Below, piece after piece: positions 34,371 through 44,466 of a stretch of 64,000 bases of DNA (within the stretch, counting starts at the first letter, position 1; every line of letters begins with the position of its first letter). The stretch is taken from NCBI GenBank assembly GCA_028386065.3, contig JAKUCV010001512.1, positions 297,631-361,630 on the forward strand, written 5' to 3'. This DNA comes from Turnera subulata. Its lineage: Eukaryota; Streptophyta; Magnoliopsida; Malpighiales; Passifloraceae. Both the position numbers and the translations under genes were made by a program. Below the pieces are notes generated by a model. It searched no databases, was not told the origin of the DNA, and saw nothing but the letters and a program-made list of their open reading frames with translations.

Positions 34371-35940
34371 TCAAACAGTTGCGCTAGGAAATTGGCATGT
34401 CGGGCGGCCTACCCATGGTAACACCCAGAACAAACACAAAAAAATAGATTAAGTTAGAATTGAATGCTTGTAAGCACAAATCCACAATCATTGATGCAGT
34501 AGCAAAAAATTATCAAAACTTACTTGGATTTTTGGTTGTCAGTTCAGCAAGTCCGTTGAAGTAGCAAGTGGCGCCTTGGCTTCTAAACTTTGCATAGTAT
34601 GAGCTAAAAGCATAATCTGCATGAGCAGTCAAGGATACCGGATCATAACATTCATTGCCAGGCGTTAAGGCATCACAGGTCCCATTACCATGATTGCATG
34701 CAAAATCCAATGCTGCCCTCAACCGTGTCAAATTGGCCCCTTTAACTACTACGCACCACAACTTGCCCCTGAATGGTCTGTTATTACGCGCAGCTGGTAG
34801 TGGAGGATAGTCTGCCAATGATCGGTTCCCTGTCAGGTCAATTTCGTATACAGGCTGACCACTTGGGCGCAACAAACCCCAGTGACGCTCTGTTCCGGCA
34901 CCGGGTTTTTGGTTCTCATCAAACAATGCGAAAAGGAAAGTTGGTATCTCTGCACCACGCCTAGCTGGGGTGCCAACGGGTTGCCTGGAAGTCAATCTCT
35001 TAACAAGATTGCGATTGTAAGTAGCTGCATTGTAAATGTTAGCACCATGTTGATCAACGTCGCCTGCATTCGGCCAGCCGGTTTCGGATATCAAAAGCTT
35101 GATGTTGGGGTACCCAAGATTGGTCATGGCAAAGATTACAGAGTCAAGCATCATGTCAAGGACGTTGGCATATTTCAACTGACTACTGGGGTCAGTATAG
35201 GTGCGGTTTGACGTAAACAGCGCAAAATCAAGGCTTATGTTGTTGGGACTAGCTGACCAGGCAAAGTAAGGGTAGACATCAAGGCAGAAATATGAGTTGG
35301 TGCTGTTTAAGAATTTCAGCAATGGTACCATCACCGCTGCAATGTCTGACCTGAATGTTCCACTTGATGGGGGATGTGATGTACGCAGCACGTCCATGGC
35401 CAGAGGGGTACCTATCTTGATGTTTCTGATGTCGTGTGATGCAAGAGAGCTCTTAAGCTTACGCATTGCGGGCACAAGATTTTGCCAAATTTGCTTGTCT
35501 TGGTCTGAAGAATGGCTGAAGACTTCGTTGCCTACAAGCAGGAACCGAATCATGGTCTCAGGGTAGTAGGGGATGATATTGTCACGGACCCAGCTGTTGG
35601 CCACACTCTGGTTGGAAGCAATGCTGATGATTTGACTGTTTGGGACCGTGATTGCTACGTAGATGTTGGTTCCTGACAACAGTTTCAAGATTTCAGGGTT
35701 GGCATCATAGATCTTCACACGTCCTGCTTTCATGGACTTAAGATGTTCTATAGACTCATACGGGCTTGGCAAGTTGCTCCCCAGCCGACCGTAATTTACT
35801 CCAATCTTGTTCAGAATCTCTGCATCTGTTGACGTGAAAGGTTAGTACACAAGAAAATGGGGGAAGAGAGGCATACATTGTTTAGCATTCTTACTTGAGC
35901 AGGCAACGAGAAAGAATAAGGCGAAAGCAAGACCGGCCAT
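34371..35940 (-). CDS. Glucan endo-1,3-beta-glucosidase, GH17 plus X8 (CBM43) domain
   Basis: Three exons, 35895-35940, 34524-35825 and 34371-34408, join in phase to 461 residues. Exon 1 encodes a short secretion signal (MAGLAFALFFLVACS). The GH17 domain (about 20-345) starts IGVNYGRLGSNLP and carries the acid/base Glu in LLVGNEVFS (about residue 116) and the nucleophile in ISETGWPNAG (about 263). The X8 domain (about 365-461) starts LWCVVVKGAN and contains the cysteine set ACNHGNGTCDAL, ECYDP, ATCYFNG. The 38-base last exon supplies the final Cys (RPTCQFPSATV). Such enzymes cut callose in the cell wall or at plasmodesmata. No hydrophobic GPI-signal tail follows, so it is probably secreted. 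Reading through intron 2 gives a premature end, SKF. A TATA box lies about 115 bases upstream of the ATG. Confidence 0.95.
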
Positions 35941-36055
35941 TTCCTTTGCAGCCCTTGTGTTTCCTGAATGAGTTTTTCCCATTGGATTGATCCTCTTATG
36001 ATACTGTGATATGAAGGTTTTTTGAAGTGTGAAGTGGTTCTAATGTTTGATGCCA

Positions 36056-36062
36056 TTTTATA
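36056..36062 (-). promoter_or_regulatory. TATA box of the GH17 glucanase gene
   Basis: TATAAAA on the minus strand, about 116 bases before the ATG at 35940, with a leader of about 85 bases if transcription starts 30 bases downstream. Confidence 0.6.
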
Positions 36063-37538
36063 GGTTTGATGGAGCGGATAGGTAAAGGTTAGATAAGTCT
36101 CCATAATTCCAACGAGCTTTCTTTTGCCTGGTAATCTTTGTGAGGGTGTCACAAAGAAATAAATTCTATTCTCTACTGCAGGACACATGAAACGAGCAAC
36201 AAATGAAAGACACAACTAATGAACAGTGTCTTTGAAAAATGGAAGTTAAAAGATTACACAGTTAGTAAAAGCAGGTAGGCAGGGGATCATCTTGGGTCCC
36301 TTTTATGTTTGGTATTTTTAATTCATGGCTGAACTATGCAAATGCCCATAAGGTGGTTTGGTGGGCAAACCGAGAATTGTATAGACCTTCAAGGCAAAGG
36401 ATTGTGGTAAGTGAGGGAATTAAACTCACTAACAATTGGCCATGCTTAATTATTTTAAGCATCATACATTATGTGTGTGTGGACGATGAAATGTGGAGGC
36501 TGGAGCACATCTGAGTGCAGTAGCAAATGGTTGCATGCACTACCCTTTGTTTGTCACTTGGATTTTTTAAGTTTCTCCATACTCTCTTTTTGAATGAGTA
36601 GTTCAGGCATAGAATGCGGTGCCCTTGAATTGCATAAAAATAGTCTATTTGTAAACGGCAAAGCATCATATGAGCAACAGGAGGGTCCAAAATATGCTTA
36701 GCTAAACTTTCCTAAGCAGCAATTCTATTATTTCTAAAACATTCCAAAGCATTAGCCAGAGAAGAAAACAGTTTTTGCTCCTTTTTTGTTTAGGTATCCA
36801 CATTTGGTGGTTTCCCAACTGTGGACCTCAGAAGCTTTTTGCCCTTGGCTATCAGCTCAATTCAATAGCAAACAAATGTTTGCTAGAAGTTTAACTATGC
36901 ACAAGCAGCATGGTTAAAGTCTAACTCTGCCATCTTAGAACTTCAAACACAAAGTCTCGTAACCTTTTACGGAGCCTTGTATGGGTCTCACTGTAGCTTC
37001 TTGATTCTATTACAGCAATGTTAAAACGCCTTTTTATCCCATTGTTACACCAACTTTGATCTCCAGAAGAAGGGACAGTTCATCACTGCTTTACCGTAAT
37101 TACTATTTGAAGTAGAACTTACCATTTATATATAACTTAGCCACATGGATGGGATCTAACAGAGCTACAGCGTTAGAGACAATGACCCCTTTCCCCCATC
37201 TTCCCGTCTTTGCACGTGAAAGAATCATCCTCCCACAAAACAATATATGGCCACACCATCTCTATACCGTCCATATTGTTGCCACCAGTACATAGTAAAG
37301 AATCTAGTAATGAATTCATTATTTATTGGATCAAAAAGGACAAATCAAGAGAAACAAAAGTCTTCTTGTTTTTTTATGACCTGTAACAAACTTCTCGTAA
37401 CAATGAGGGATACGCACCTAACCGGAATTAAATAGCCACTGGTCTATCCCGTGATGTGCTACTCATAGTCATACACCTGTCTTAATTTATCCTCACCATA
37501 TTTCTTTTACCTCTATCACTCTACGGTACTACTTCCAC

Positions 37539-37544
37539 TATAAA
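37539..37544 (+). promoter_or_regulatory. TATA box of the AGP gene
   Basis: TATAAA 43 bases upstream of the AGP ATG at 37587, in a cactataaactta context. The predicted leader is short. Confidence 0.6.
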
Positions 37545-37586
37545 CTTATCTTAGTACTGCTGCTATTCAGTCCATCCAGATCTGAC

Positions 37587-37922
37587 ATGGCTATCATCAC
37601 ACAATTCTCTGCTACCATATCAATGTTAGTCTTGATTGCTGGTGTGCTATCTGTTGCTGGTCGGCCAACAATTCCAGCTTCTCCTTCCGTTGTGCCTTAT
37701 GTAAATGCACCCAATATGTCCTCATTTTTCCCTACTCCAACTCCAAGTGATCAATGGCAACTAGGTCCTTCCTCTCCTCCAAACTCAGCAGAATTTGCCC
37801 CAGTGCCCAGTTCAGGTGAGTTTATAGGGAAGACTACTTCATCCAGTCCAGCAAAGCTCAATGGTCTTGGGATCTCCTTAGTTGGTCTTTGTACATTGGT
37901 TGCTGTCAAGCTACTAGTTTAG
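37587..37922 (+). CDS. AGP26: Classical arabinogalactan protein, AGP26/AGP27-like
   Basis: 111 residues in one exon. An N-terminal signal peptide (about residues 1-25, hydrophobic MLVLIAGVLSVAG) is followed by a Pro/Ser/Thr/Ala-rich mature part. This part has the AGP26-type motif PYVNAPNMSSFFP and the FAPVPSSGEF block, with prolines likely to be hydroxylated and O-glycosylated. The C-terminus is a hydrophobic tail (LNGLGISLVGLCTLVAVKLLV) after a small-residue stretch, as in GPI-anchor signals. The product would therefore be a glycosylated protein on the outer plasma membrane. In Arabidopsis AGP26 (At2g47930) sits next to the NAB gene At2g47920. Here a NAB gene lies 3.1 kb downstream, beyond a PPR gene. 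Confidence 0.85.
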   Translation: MAIITQFSATISMLVLIAGVLSVAGRPTIPASPSVVPYVNAPNMSSFFPTPTPSDQWQLGPSSPPNSAEFAPVPSSGEFIGKTTSSSPAKLNGLGISLVGLCTLVAVKLLV

Positions 37923-38477
37923 CTCTTTCCCTTTTTCTGCAAAATTAGTCTCTATTGCAGGTGAGTTGTATCCAATTTGTGTCGACATTAGTGTTTATTA
38001 CCAGTGTAAATTAGTATAATGTGCCTCGAGTACCATCAAGGCATCGACAATGAATGGAGAAATTTTAATTCTTTTTTATGGATTCCCTACTTGTAGTAGT
38101 AGTAGTTGCTAAACTGCCTAAAACATGTTTCGAATGCAATAACCCATATGAGAATTAATGCTTATTTCCAGATTTCACATAACAGAAATGCAGAATCACA
38201 AAGCGCCGCCCTGAATTATTACATGGATCAGACATGATTCAGTAACCAAGGAAATCCGAGGATGTCGGTCGTCCCAATGCAATAAAACGACCTGTCTCCC
38301 ACTGTTTTTGCGTCATCATCCCGTTTTTATTGTTTGCTCTAACTTCTAAGCAATTTTCCCGTTATCGGCAACATATCAGTTTGAGACGAACAAATTTCCC
38401 TCCAAAAATCCAGTCGACACTGCATTAAAACTTTTTCAAAGCAGAGAAAGGGAACTAAAAATACCAGTAAAGAATGA
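37923..38477. other. Intergenic between AGP and PPR genes
   Basis: 555 bases with the AGP 3' UTR and the PPR promoter. There is a short (TAG)n-like run near 38095-38106. Nothing else seen. Confidence 0.55.
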
Positions 38478-40528
38478 ATGAGGATTCCAAATCCTCACTC
38501 ATTTATGATCCAAAACCGAAGTTACTCCACGGCAATCAACGCTAACCTGAGAACCTGGTTCGACAAATACTTCGACAAAACCAATGTCTCAGCCTGGAAC
38601 TCGCTCATCGCCGATTTGGCTCGCGGCGGCGACTCGCTTGAGTCTCTCCGCGCCTTCGCTTCCATGCGAAAGCTCAATCTCCGGCCTACCCGTTCTACGT
38701 TCCCGTGCGCGATCAAATCATGCTCGGCTCTGCTCGATCTCTACTCGGGCAAACAAACCCACCAGCAAGCCATCGTCTTTGGGTTGGAATCGGACCTGTT
38801 CGTGTCGTCTGCTTTGATCGATATGTACTCGAAATGTGGGGAATTGAGCGATGCACGTGTTCTGTTCGATGAAATTCCTCGGCGAAGTATCGTCACCTGG
38901 ACTTCTCTAATCACCGGGTATGTGCAAAACGACAGCCCTCGCGAGGCGTTGTTTCTGTTCAAGGAGGTTTTGATTGAGGAGGGCGAAGAAAATGAAATGA
39001 ATGATCTTTCTGTTGATCCCGGCGCTATGGTTTCGGTTTTATCTGCTTGTTCTCTTGTTCCTCGGAAGAGGTTGACTGAGGAGCTTCATGGGTTTTCGAT
39101 GAAGAGGGGGCTGGATATTGATGTGAGAGTTTCCAACACTTTGTTGGGTGCATATGCAAACTGCGGTGAGGTGCGTGTGGCTAGGAAGTTGTTTGATGGG
39201 ATTGCTGAGAAGGATACAGTTTCTTGGAATTCTATGATGGCTGTGTATGCTCAAAATGGGTTATCTATTGAGGCTTTTGAGCTTTTACGATGGATGGTAC
39301 AGGATGCCGGTGTTAGGTACAATGCAGTGACACTGTCTACTTCTTTATTAGCTTGTGCACATTCAGGGGCTTTACGTATAGGGGAGTGTATACATGACCA
39401 GGTATGCTAATTTATATTTAAGTCTCATTTTTAGAATAATCAAGATTGGGGTCAATGTATAAGTTTGCGTTTTCTTTCTGACAGGTCGTGAAGATGGGTT
39501 TGGAAGATAATGTGATTGTGGGAACATCTATCATTGACATGTATTGCAAATGTGGGAGAGTTGAAATGGCAAGGAAGGCATTTGATGGCATGAAGGAGAA
39601 GAATGTGAAGACATGGACAGCCATGGTTGCTGGTTATGGAATGCATGGTTGGGCAAGAGAAGCTTTGGATGTTTTCTACAGTATGTTAAGGTTTGATGTC
39701 AAACCAAATTATATAACTTTTATTTCGGTTCTAGCTGCTTGTAGCCACGCTGGTCTTTTAGATGAAGGTTGGCATTGGTTCAATGCTATGGGCCATCAAT
39801 TTAATGTGGAACCTGGGGTCGAACACTATTGTTGCATGGTTGATCTCCTCGGCCGTGCTGGTTATCTCGATAGGGCATATGCTTTAATAAAGGGGATGAA
39901 GGTGAGGCCTGATTTCGTACTATGGGGTTCTCTTCTTGCCGCTTGTAGAACTCACAAGAATGTGGATCTTGCAGAGGCTTGTGCTATGGAATTGTTTAAT
40001 CTAGACCCGAGCAACTGTGGGTATCACGTCTTACTTTCAAACATATATGCAGATGCTGGAAGATGGAAAGATGTTGAAAGAATGAGAGCATTTGTGAAAG
40101 ATCGTGGTCTGGTTAAAACGCCTGGGTTCAGTTTGGTTGAACTCAAAGGCCGAGTACATGTATTTTTAGTTGGAGATAAAGAGCATCCTCAGCATGAGAA
40201 GATATACAAGTATTTGGATGAGCTCATTGTGAAGTTGCAAGAGGCAGGCTATGTCCCTAATATGGCGTCTGTTCTTCAGGATGTTGATGAAGAAGAGAAG
40301 GAAATGAGCTTGCGAGTTCATAGTGAGAAGTTGGCTGTTGCTTTTGGAATCATGAACTCGGCTCCTGCTTCAACAGTTCCGATCATTAAGAATCTTAGGG
40401 TTTGCGGTGATTGCCACAGTTTTATTAAGCTTATTTCGAAGATCGTTAATCGAGAAATTGTGGTAAGAGACTCGAAGCGATTTCATCACTTCAAGGATGG
40501 TTTCTGTTCTTGTGGAGATTACTGGTAA
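38478..40528 (+). CDS. DYW-class pentatricopeptide repeat protein (At3g26782-like)
   Basis: Two exons, 38478-39401 and 39485-40528, separated by an 83-bp GT-AG intron (CATGACCAG/gtatgc ... ctgacag/GTCGTG). They give 655 residues. The N-terminus is Arg/Ser-rich, like a mitochondrial presequence. PPR repeats run to about residue 500 ([54 protein letters not shown]). E/E+ motifs follow, then a full DYW domain with [23 protein letters not shown] and the terminal CSCGDYW. Predicted role: site-specific RNA editing factor in mitochondria. In Arabidopsis the corresponding locus is next to FUS3, which lies 14 kb away here. An ATG four bases upstream (38474) is out of frame. Confidence 0.94.
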
Positions 40529-41050
40529 TATGTTTAGAGATGAAACCAGAAATGAATGGCACTGGTAAGTGCAAAATAGTTGAGTAATCAAGATGGTTCC
40601 TTGCAACTTCTACTTTGAATGAATATGCCTGTACCAGCAAGCCGAGTTTTCAACCAAACTGTGAATTCAAAATACAAGCTCTCCAAATTGCACAACAGGA
40701 ATGAATGGTGATCGGATTACAATTTTTAGGACTGCTGGTTTGAGAGAAATTCCAACCAGTAATTAACTGCAATTCAACGAGGTTAAGTTGTCTGACACAA
40801 TGACTAATGGAATCACTGAAGGATGCTTTGTTCATGGATACTGGTCCAGGTCGTGCCAAATGATAGGACAAAGTACTGAGAAACTCTAAAGGTTACTCTT
40901 GTGGACGCTGATATATCATGAAACAAAGAGTATAACAACTCTCACAACTATATCAACATGGCCTTACAGCTTTGATGTTAAAGATTGGATTTTTATGAAC
41001 TGCTTACATTTTTTCCTAAGCAGAAAAAAAAACAAGTGAAAGTCAAATTA
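40529..41050. other. Intergenic between PPR and NAB genes (convergent)
   Basis: About 520 bases holding two converging 3' ends. No coding or repeat signal seen. Confidence 0.55.
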
Positions 41051-42092
41051 TCAGCATCCAAGAATATAGCGTGAAAATATTCCTCGCGGTTGAGATGTCC
41101 GCAACTTTTCATGCTTCTCTCCGACCTTTAAGCAGCTGATACAACTCTGGAGTCCCTTGTTCTCAACCTTCAATTGTTCCAGCTGCAGTTGAAGCCTATC
41201 AATTATCTTTTTCTTTTCGATATTTCTTCTTGCTAGCTCTGCCTGCTGCTGCAAATTCTCCTCCATGAGCTTTGTAAACTTGACTTCACTCCATGTAGTT
41301 TCCTGATCATTACTACCGTCTGAGAAATCTTTGACTGTTGCCTGGACCATCTTCGTTCTCATATCTTCTATTTTCCTGAAACTTGTCACTTGATTTTCTC
41401 TAATTTCAGTATCCATTTCAACTTTCATCTTGCAGTCTTTAGTGGACACCAGCTCTTCTGGTAGCTTGTTCAGGTATGCTTTGCTGAATATAATGCTCTC
41501 ATACTCCACGTTATTGTCTCCGATAATGGATTGAGGATGTGAAACGCAAATCTCCAAATCAGCGTTATCGGGGGTTTCTCCAAGCCTACTTTTATCCAAC
41601 TTAGACCTCAGCTGTTCACATTCTGTAGCTAAAGAACCATAACAGTTATGGAACTCTTCGAGCATTTCAATGATTTCCTGCCTGCTCTTGTAATAAGTCT
41701 CAGGACTGTCGTCTCCCAAAAGTGTCATCATTGACTTCATTCTCTTGTTCATGTCTGCAATTCACAAAAAGGAAATGAAACAAAACAAACCCTGAGCTTA
41801 TCTTATTCAGTCATGCTCTTAATTTGGCTTCATGTTGTTCCATATAAATTTGGACAAAGGAAGATATATCAGGATATATGAAGCTTTTCCTTTTGGGTTT
41901 TAGGAATAAGACCTTGGTTAATCATTTTATGAACACTTTGTTATGCTTTCATATAGCAAAATTCTATGTTGTTACCAATCTTTAGACAATTGAGGGAAGA
42001 GCAAAGGACTAACCAGATAGGGTTACTTGAAGCCATCGAGACGGCCTACAGTGGCTCTCTGCTGTAGGGCGTGAAGTCTCTGAATTCTCCAT
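41051..42092 (-). CDS. Short NAB-domain protein of NET3 (NETWORKED/KIP1-like) type, divergent
   Basis: Two exons, 42014-42092 and 41051-41754, join in phase to 260 residues: ...SRWLQVTLS/DMNKRMKSMM, spanning a GT-AG intron of 259 bases. The junction rebuilds the core of the NAB actin-binding domain (WLQ..LS.M..; ETYYKSRQEIIEMLEEFHNCY). The rest is predicted coiled coil (KLMEENLQQQAELARR, IDRLQLQLEQLKVENKG). NET proteins link actin to membranes, and members of about 200-260 residues belong to NET3. Two oddities are visible: the usual Trp cluster at the NAB start is replaced by ESHCRPSRW, and the acidic loop before ETYYK is shortened. The neighbourhood (AGP26-like gene close by) matches Arabidopsis At2g47920-At2g47930. 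Actin binding is therefore uncertain; membership is fairly sure. Confidence 0.75.
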
Positions 42093-44466
42093 GTGAACAA
42101 ATGTTTCCAGAGACTGGAATCTATTTTGGGTTTTAAAAGCAAACAAAACAATAATAGACGTTAAGAATTTTGAATGCTTTAAATGCAGGATAGAACCTAC
42201 AAAGAGAGATTCCTTTCCTCTTAGAGCAACTACGCATCAATGTTACCTATTCGAATGCATCTTTCAAGAGATGCGATCGATCCTGGGGCATAACGGTAGG
42301 CTTGATTTTCTCTGTAACTCTCCTGGATTTCAGAAACCACATTAAATGCAAAGGTTTTAAACTTGGTATTTGGTTGGTTTTGGGCCTCTTCGTCGAGCAT
42401 GTTGGTATTTCTTTTTTTTTTTTCCTGAAATAGTAGATGGTAGTTGTTGATCAGTATCATGTTTATTGGCGCCTTCGTATATAGATTTATCAACTTATTT
42501 CTTTCTTGTTGAGATAGGATCGTAGGAAAGAAAGAAATAGAAAAAAAAAAGTAGTGGATGAAATAGCTTTAGTATTTGCGATGCCCTCTTACACAAGGGC
42601 TAAAAATTCTTGTGTGACAAGTTACAATAACCAACTGTGGTGAGACTGAGACCCATGGCTCATTTATGGAAATACATGAATTGCAAGTTATATTGACAAG
42701 AACGAGCTTCTGCGTCTTGTAAAGCTTAAAAGCTACTTTCATGAGTAGAACTAAAATTCACACCTTGACAGTGACACAGTTTTGATTTTTAATATATCTC
42801 CCTTCCCCTTTCCAGGCCTAAAGTTCATGAAAATAAAGAAGCAAGCTGAATTAATTGCGGCACAATATCAGATATTTGTCTGCAAAAAGAAAGAACACTA
42901 CAAGACTGTTACCAAAAGAAAAGGTAACGACATTACAATCGATACCCAATATGTGGGAATTCTTTGCCTGCTAAAAAAATTATCTCATTCGGCTGCAGGG
43001 CTATATAGCCATTCAAAAAGTGATGCTGGTGATGGAATTGATCCTTCCTCACCGAGCAAAAATTATTGGATGAGGATTTCTTTCTAGATTTTTTTTGTCC
43101 AGAAGGCTACAGCTGACTAGATCTTCAACCCCGAAGTCGACCATCGTAGCAGTGAGCTAATGTTTATTGGTGAAATGGAATAGAGGTGACTATGATATAG
43201 TAGGATGGCAATGTTGAAGACCTAACGCTGAAGCAATTTTCGAATGGTTTTTGGGTCATAATCTGGATTGGACTTTCTAGATTCTTCTCCTCCCACAAAA
43301 ATGGGCCGACCAAGTAAACATACTGGTCCGTGTTTTTTCCTGTTTGGACTACTGAGTTTGACAAGCATGAACCATACGGAAACGATTTGACTTCCAACAA
43401 GAATTAATTTGACCTGCAAGGAATTAAATTATTTTATCGCCATGGCCTGTGGTTGTGAGAAATGATGCAAGGAGTTGTGTAATGGCAAAATGATGTAAGG
43501 TCTTATGTTGCGTGACGTCTGATATCATGGGCAGGAAAAAGAAGAATGGGAAACTCAAACAAACGATAACATTTGTGCTCGACACAAAGTTGGTTTCATT
43601 TCTCAATCACCCTAGATAGGTTTAGTCTTCCATTTTTTTCCTTTGACAATATTTGTCTGGAAAAATTAGCTGGTTAATTATTGAATTTTGGTAAACGAAA
43701 AGATGGTGAATAAATCTCCATATGAGCAAATCTTAATTTTTTTCACCCATAAAGCTGGAAATTTGTTTGACTTTATGTGCAGTGATATTATCAAAGACTA
43801 TATATTTATTTACAGGAACCGTTCAAAAAAAGCATACATGATCGGGGAATATGCCATCGACCCTGCCAGCGTTGCGTTGCCTTTGAACTCGCGCCTCCAT
43901 TTGCTCTTTCCAACAATAATCGTCTACAAGGTCTCTACATACCCCCTTCCAACCCATGAAATTACACGCCTACCCCTTTCGTCGAATCAAATGCATTTCT
44001 TCGTTTATGACTATGAATTGTTTCTATTTCTTATTTGAACTTTTATAAAGAATATGGCTGTGAAATTTGAATTTGAGAATTTTAATTCTAAAAAAAACCA
44101 ATGCATTTGAAGAAAGAATTTTTCAATGGCATTTAAGAAAGGCAAGAATTTTCAAAAATTCCCACCTAAACTATGAAAAGGCAACCCAACATTCATTCAC
44201 TGCACAGCCCTAACGCAGTGGCTATTAACCGTAAATAAACGAAGAGGGAAGGGCCTTTCCCATCGTATAAATCACGCGAGAGTTTGGCCAATAAAAGCTG
44301 GAAAGGCCTTACTAACCTCTCCCTCTCTCAACCAAACGCAATTGTCAGCGAGAGAAAGGCAGAGAAAGAGAGAGAAAAACTTTTCTCTCCAATTTCCCAT
44401 CATTTCTCTCGCTTCCTTGCATAGAAGAGGAAAGAATCCCTCATTTCTCTCTTTTAACACTCAAAA
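42093..44466. other. Intergenic between NAB gene and phosphate carrier (divergent)
   Basis: 2.4 kb, AT-rich, with no supported gene. The last 300 bases before 44467 are CT-rich and contain the carrier's TATA box. Open frames at 42230-42493, 42782-43087 and 43688-44038 show no known motif and are treated as chance. Confidence 0.55.
44266..44272 (+). promoter_or_regulatory. TATA box of the mitochondrial phosphate carrier gene
   Basis: TATAAAT 201 bases before the ATG, followed by a pyrimidine-rich leader (ctctccctctctc around 44322-44334), a common arrangement in strongly expressed plant genes. Confidence 0.55.

Larger units (their letters stand above)
35941..37586. other. Intergenic between divergent glucanase and AGP genes
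   Basis: A shared 1.6-kb upstream region: the glucanase leaves to the left and the AGP gene to the right. Both TATA boxes are listed separately. Nothing else recognised. Confidence 0.6.
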
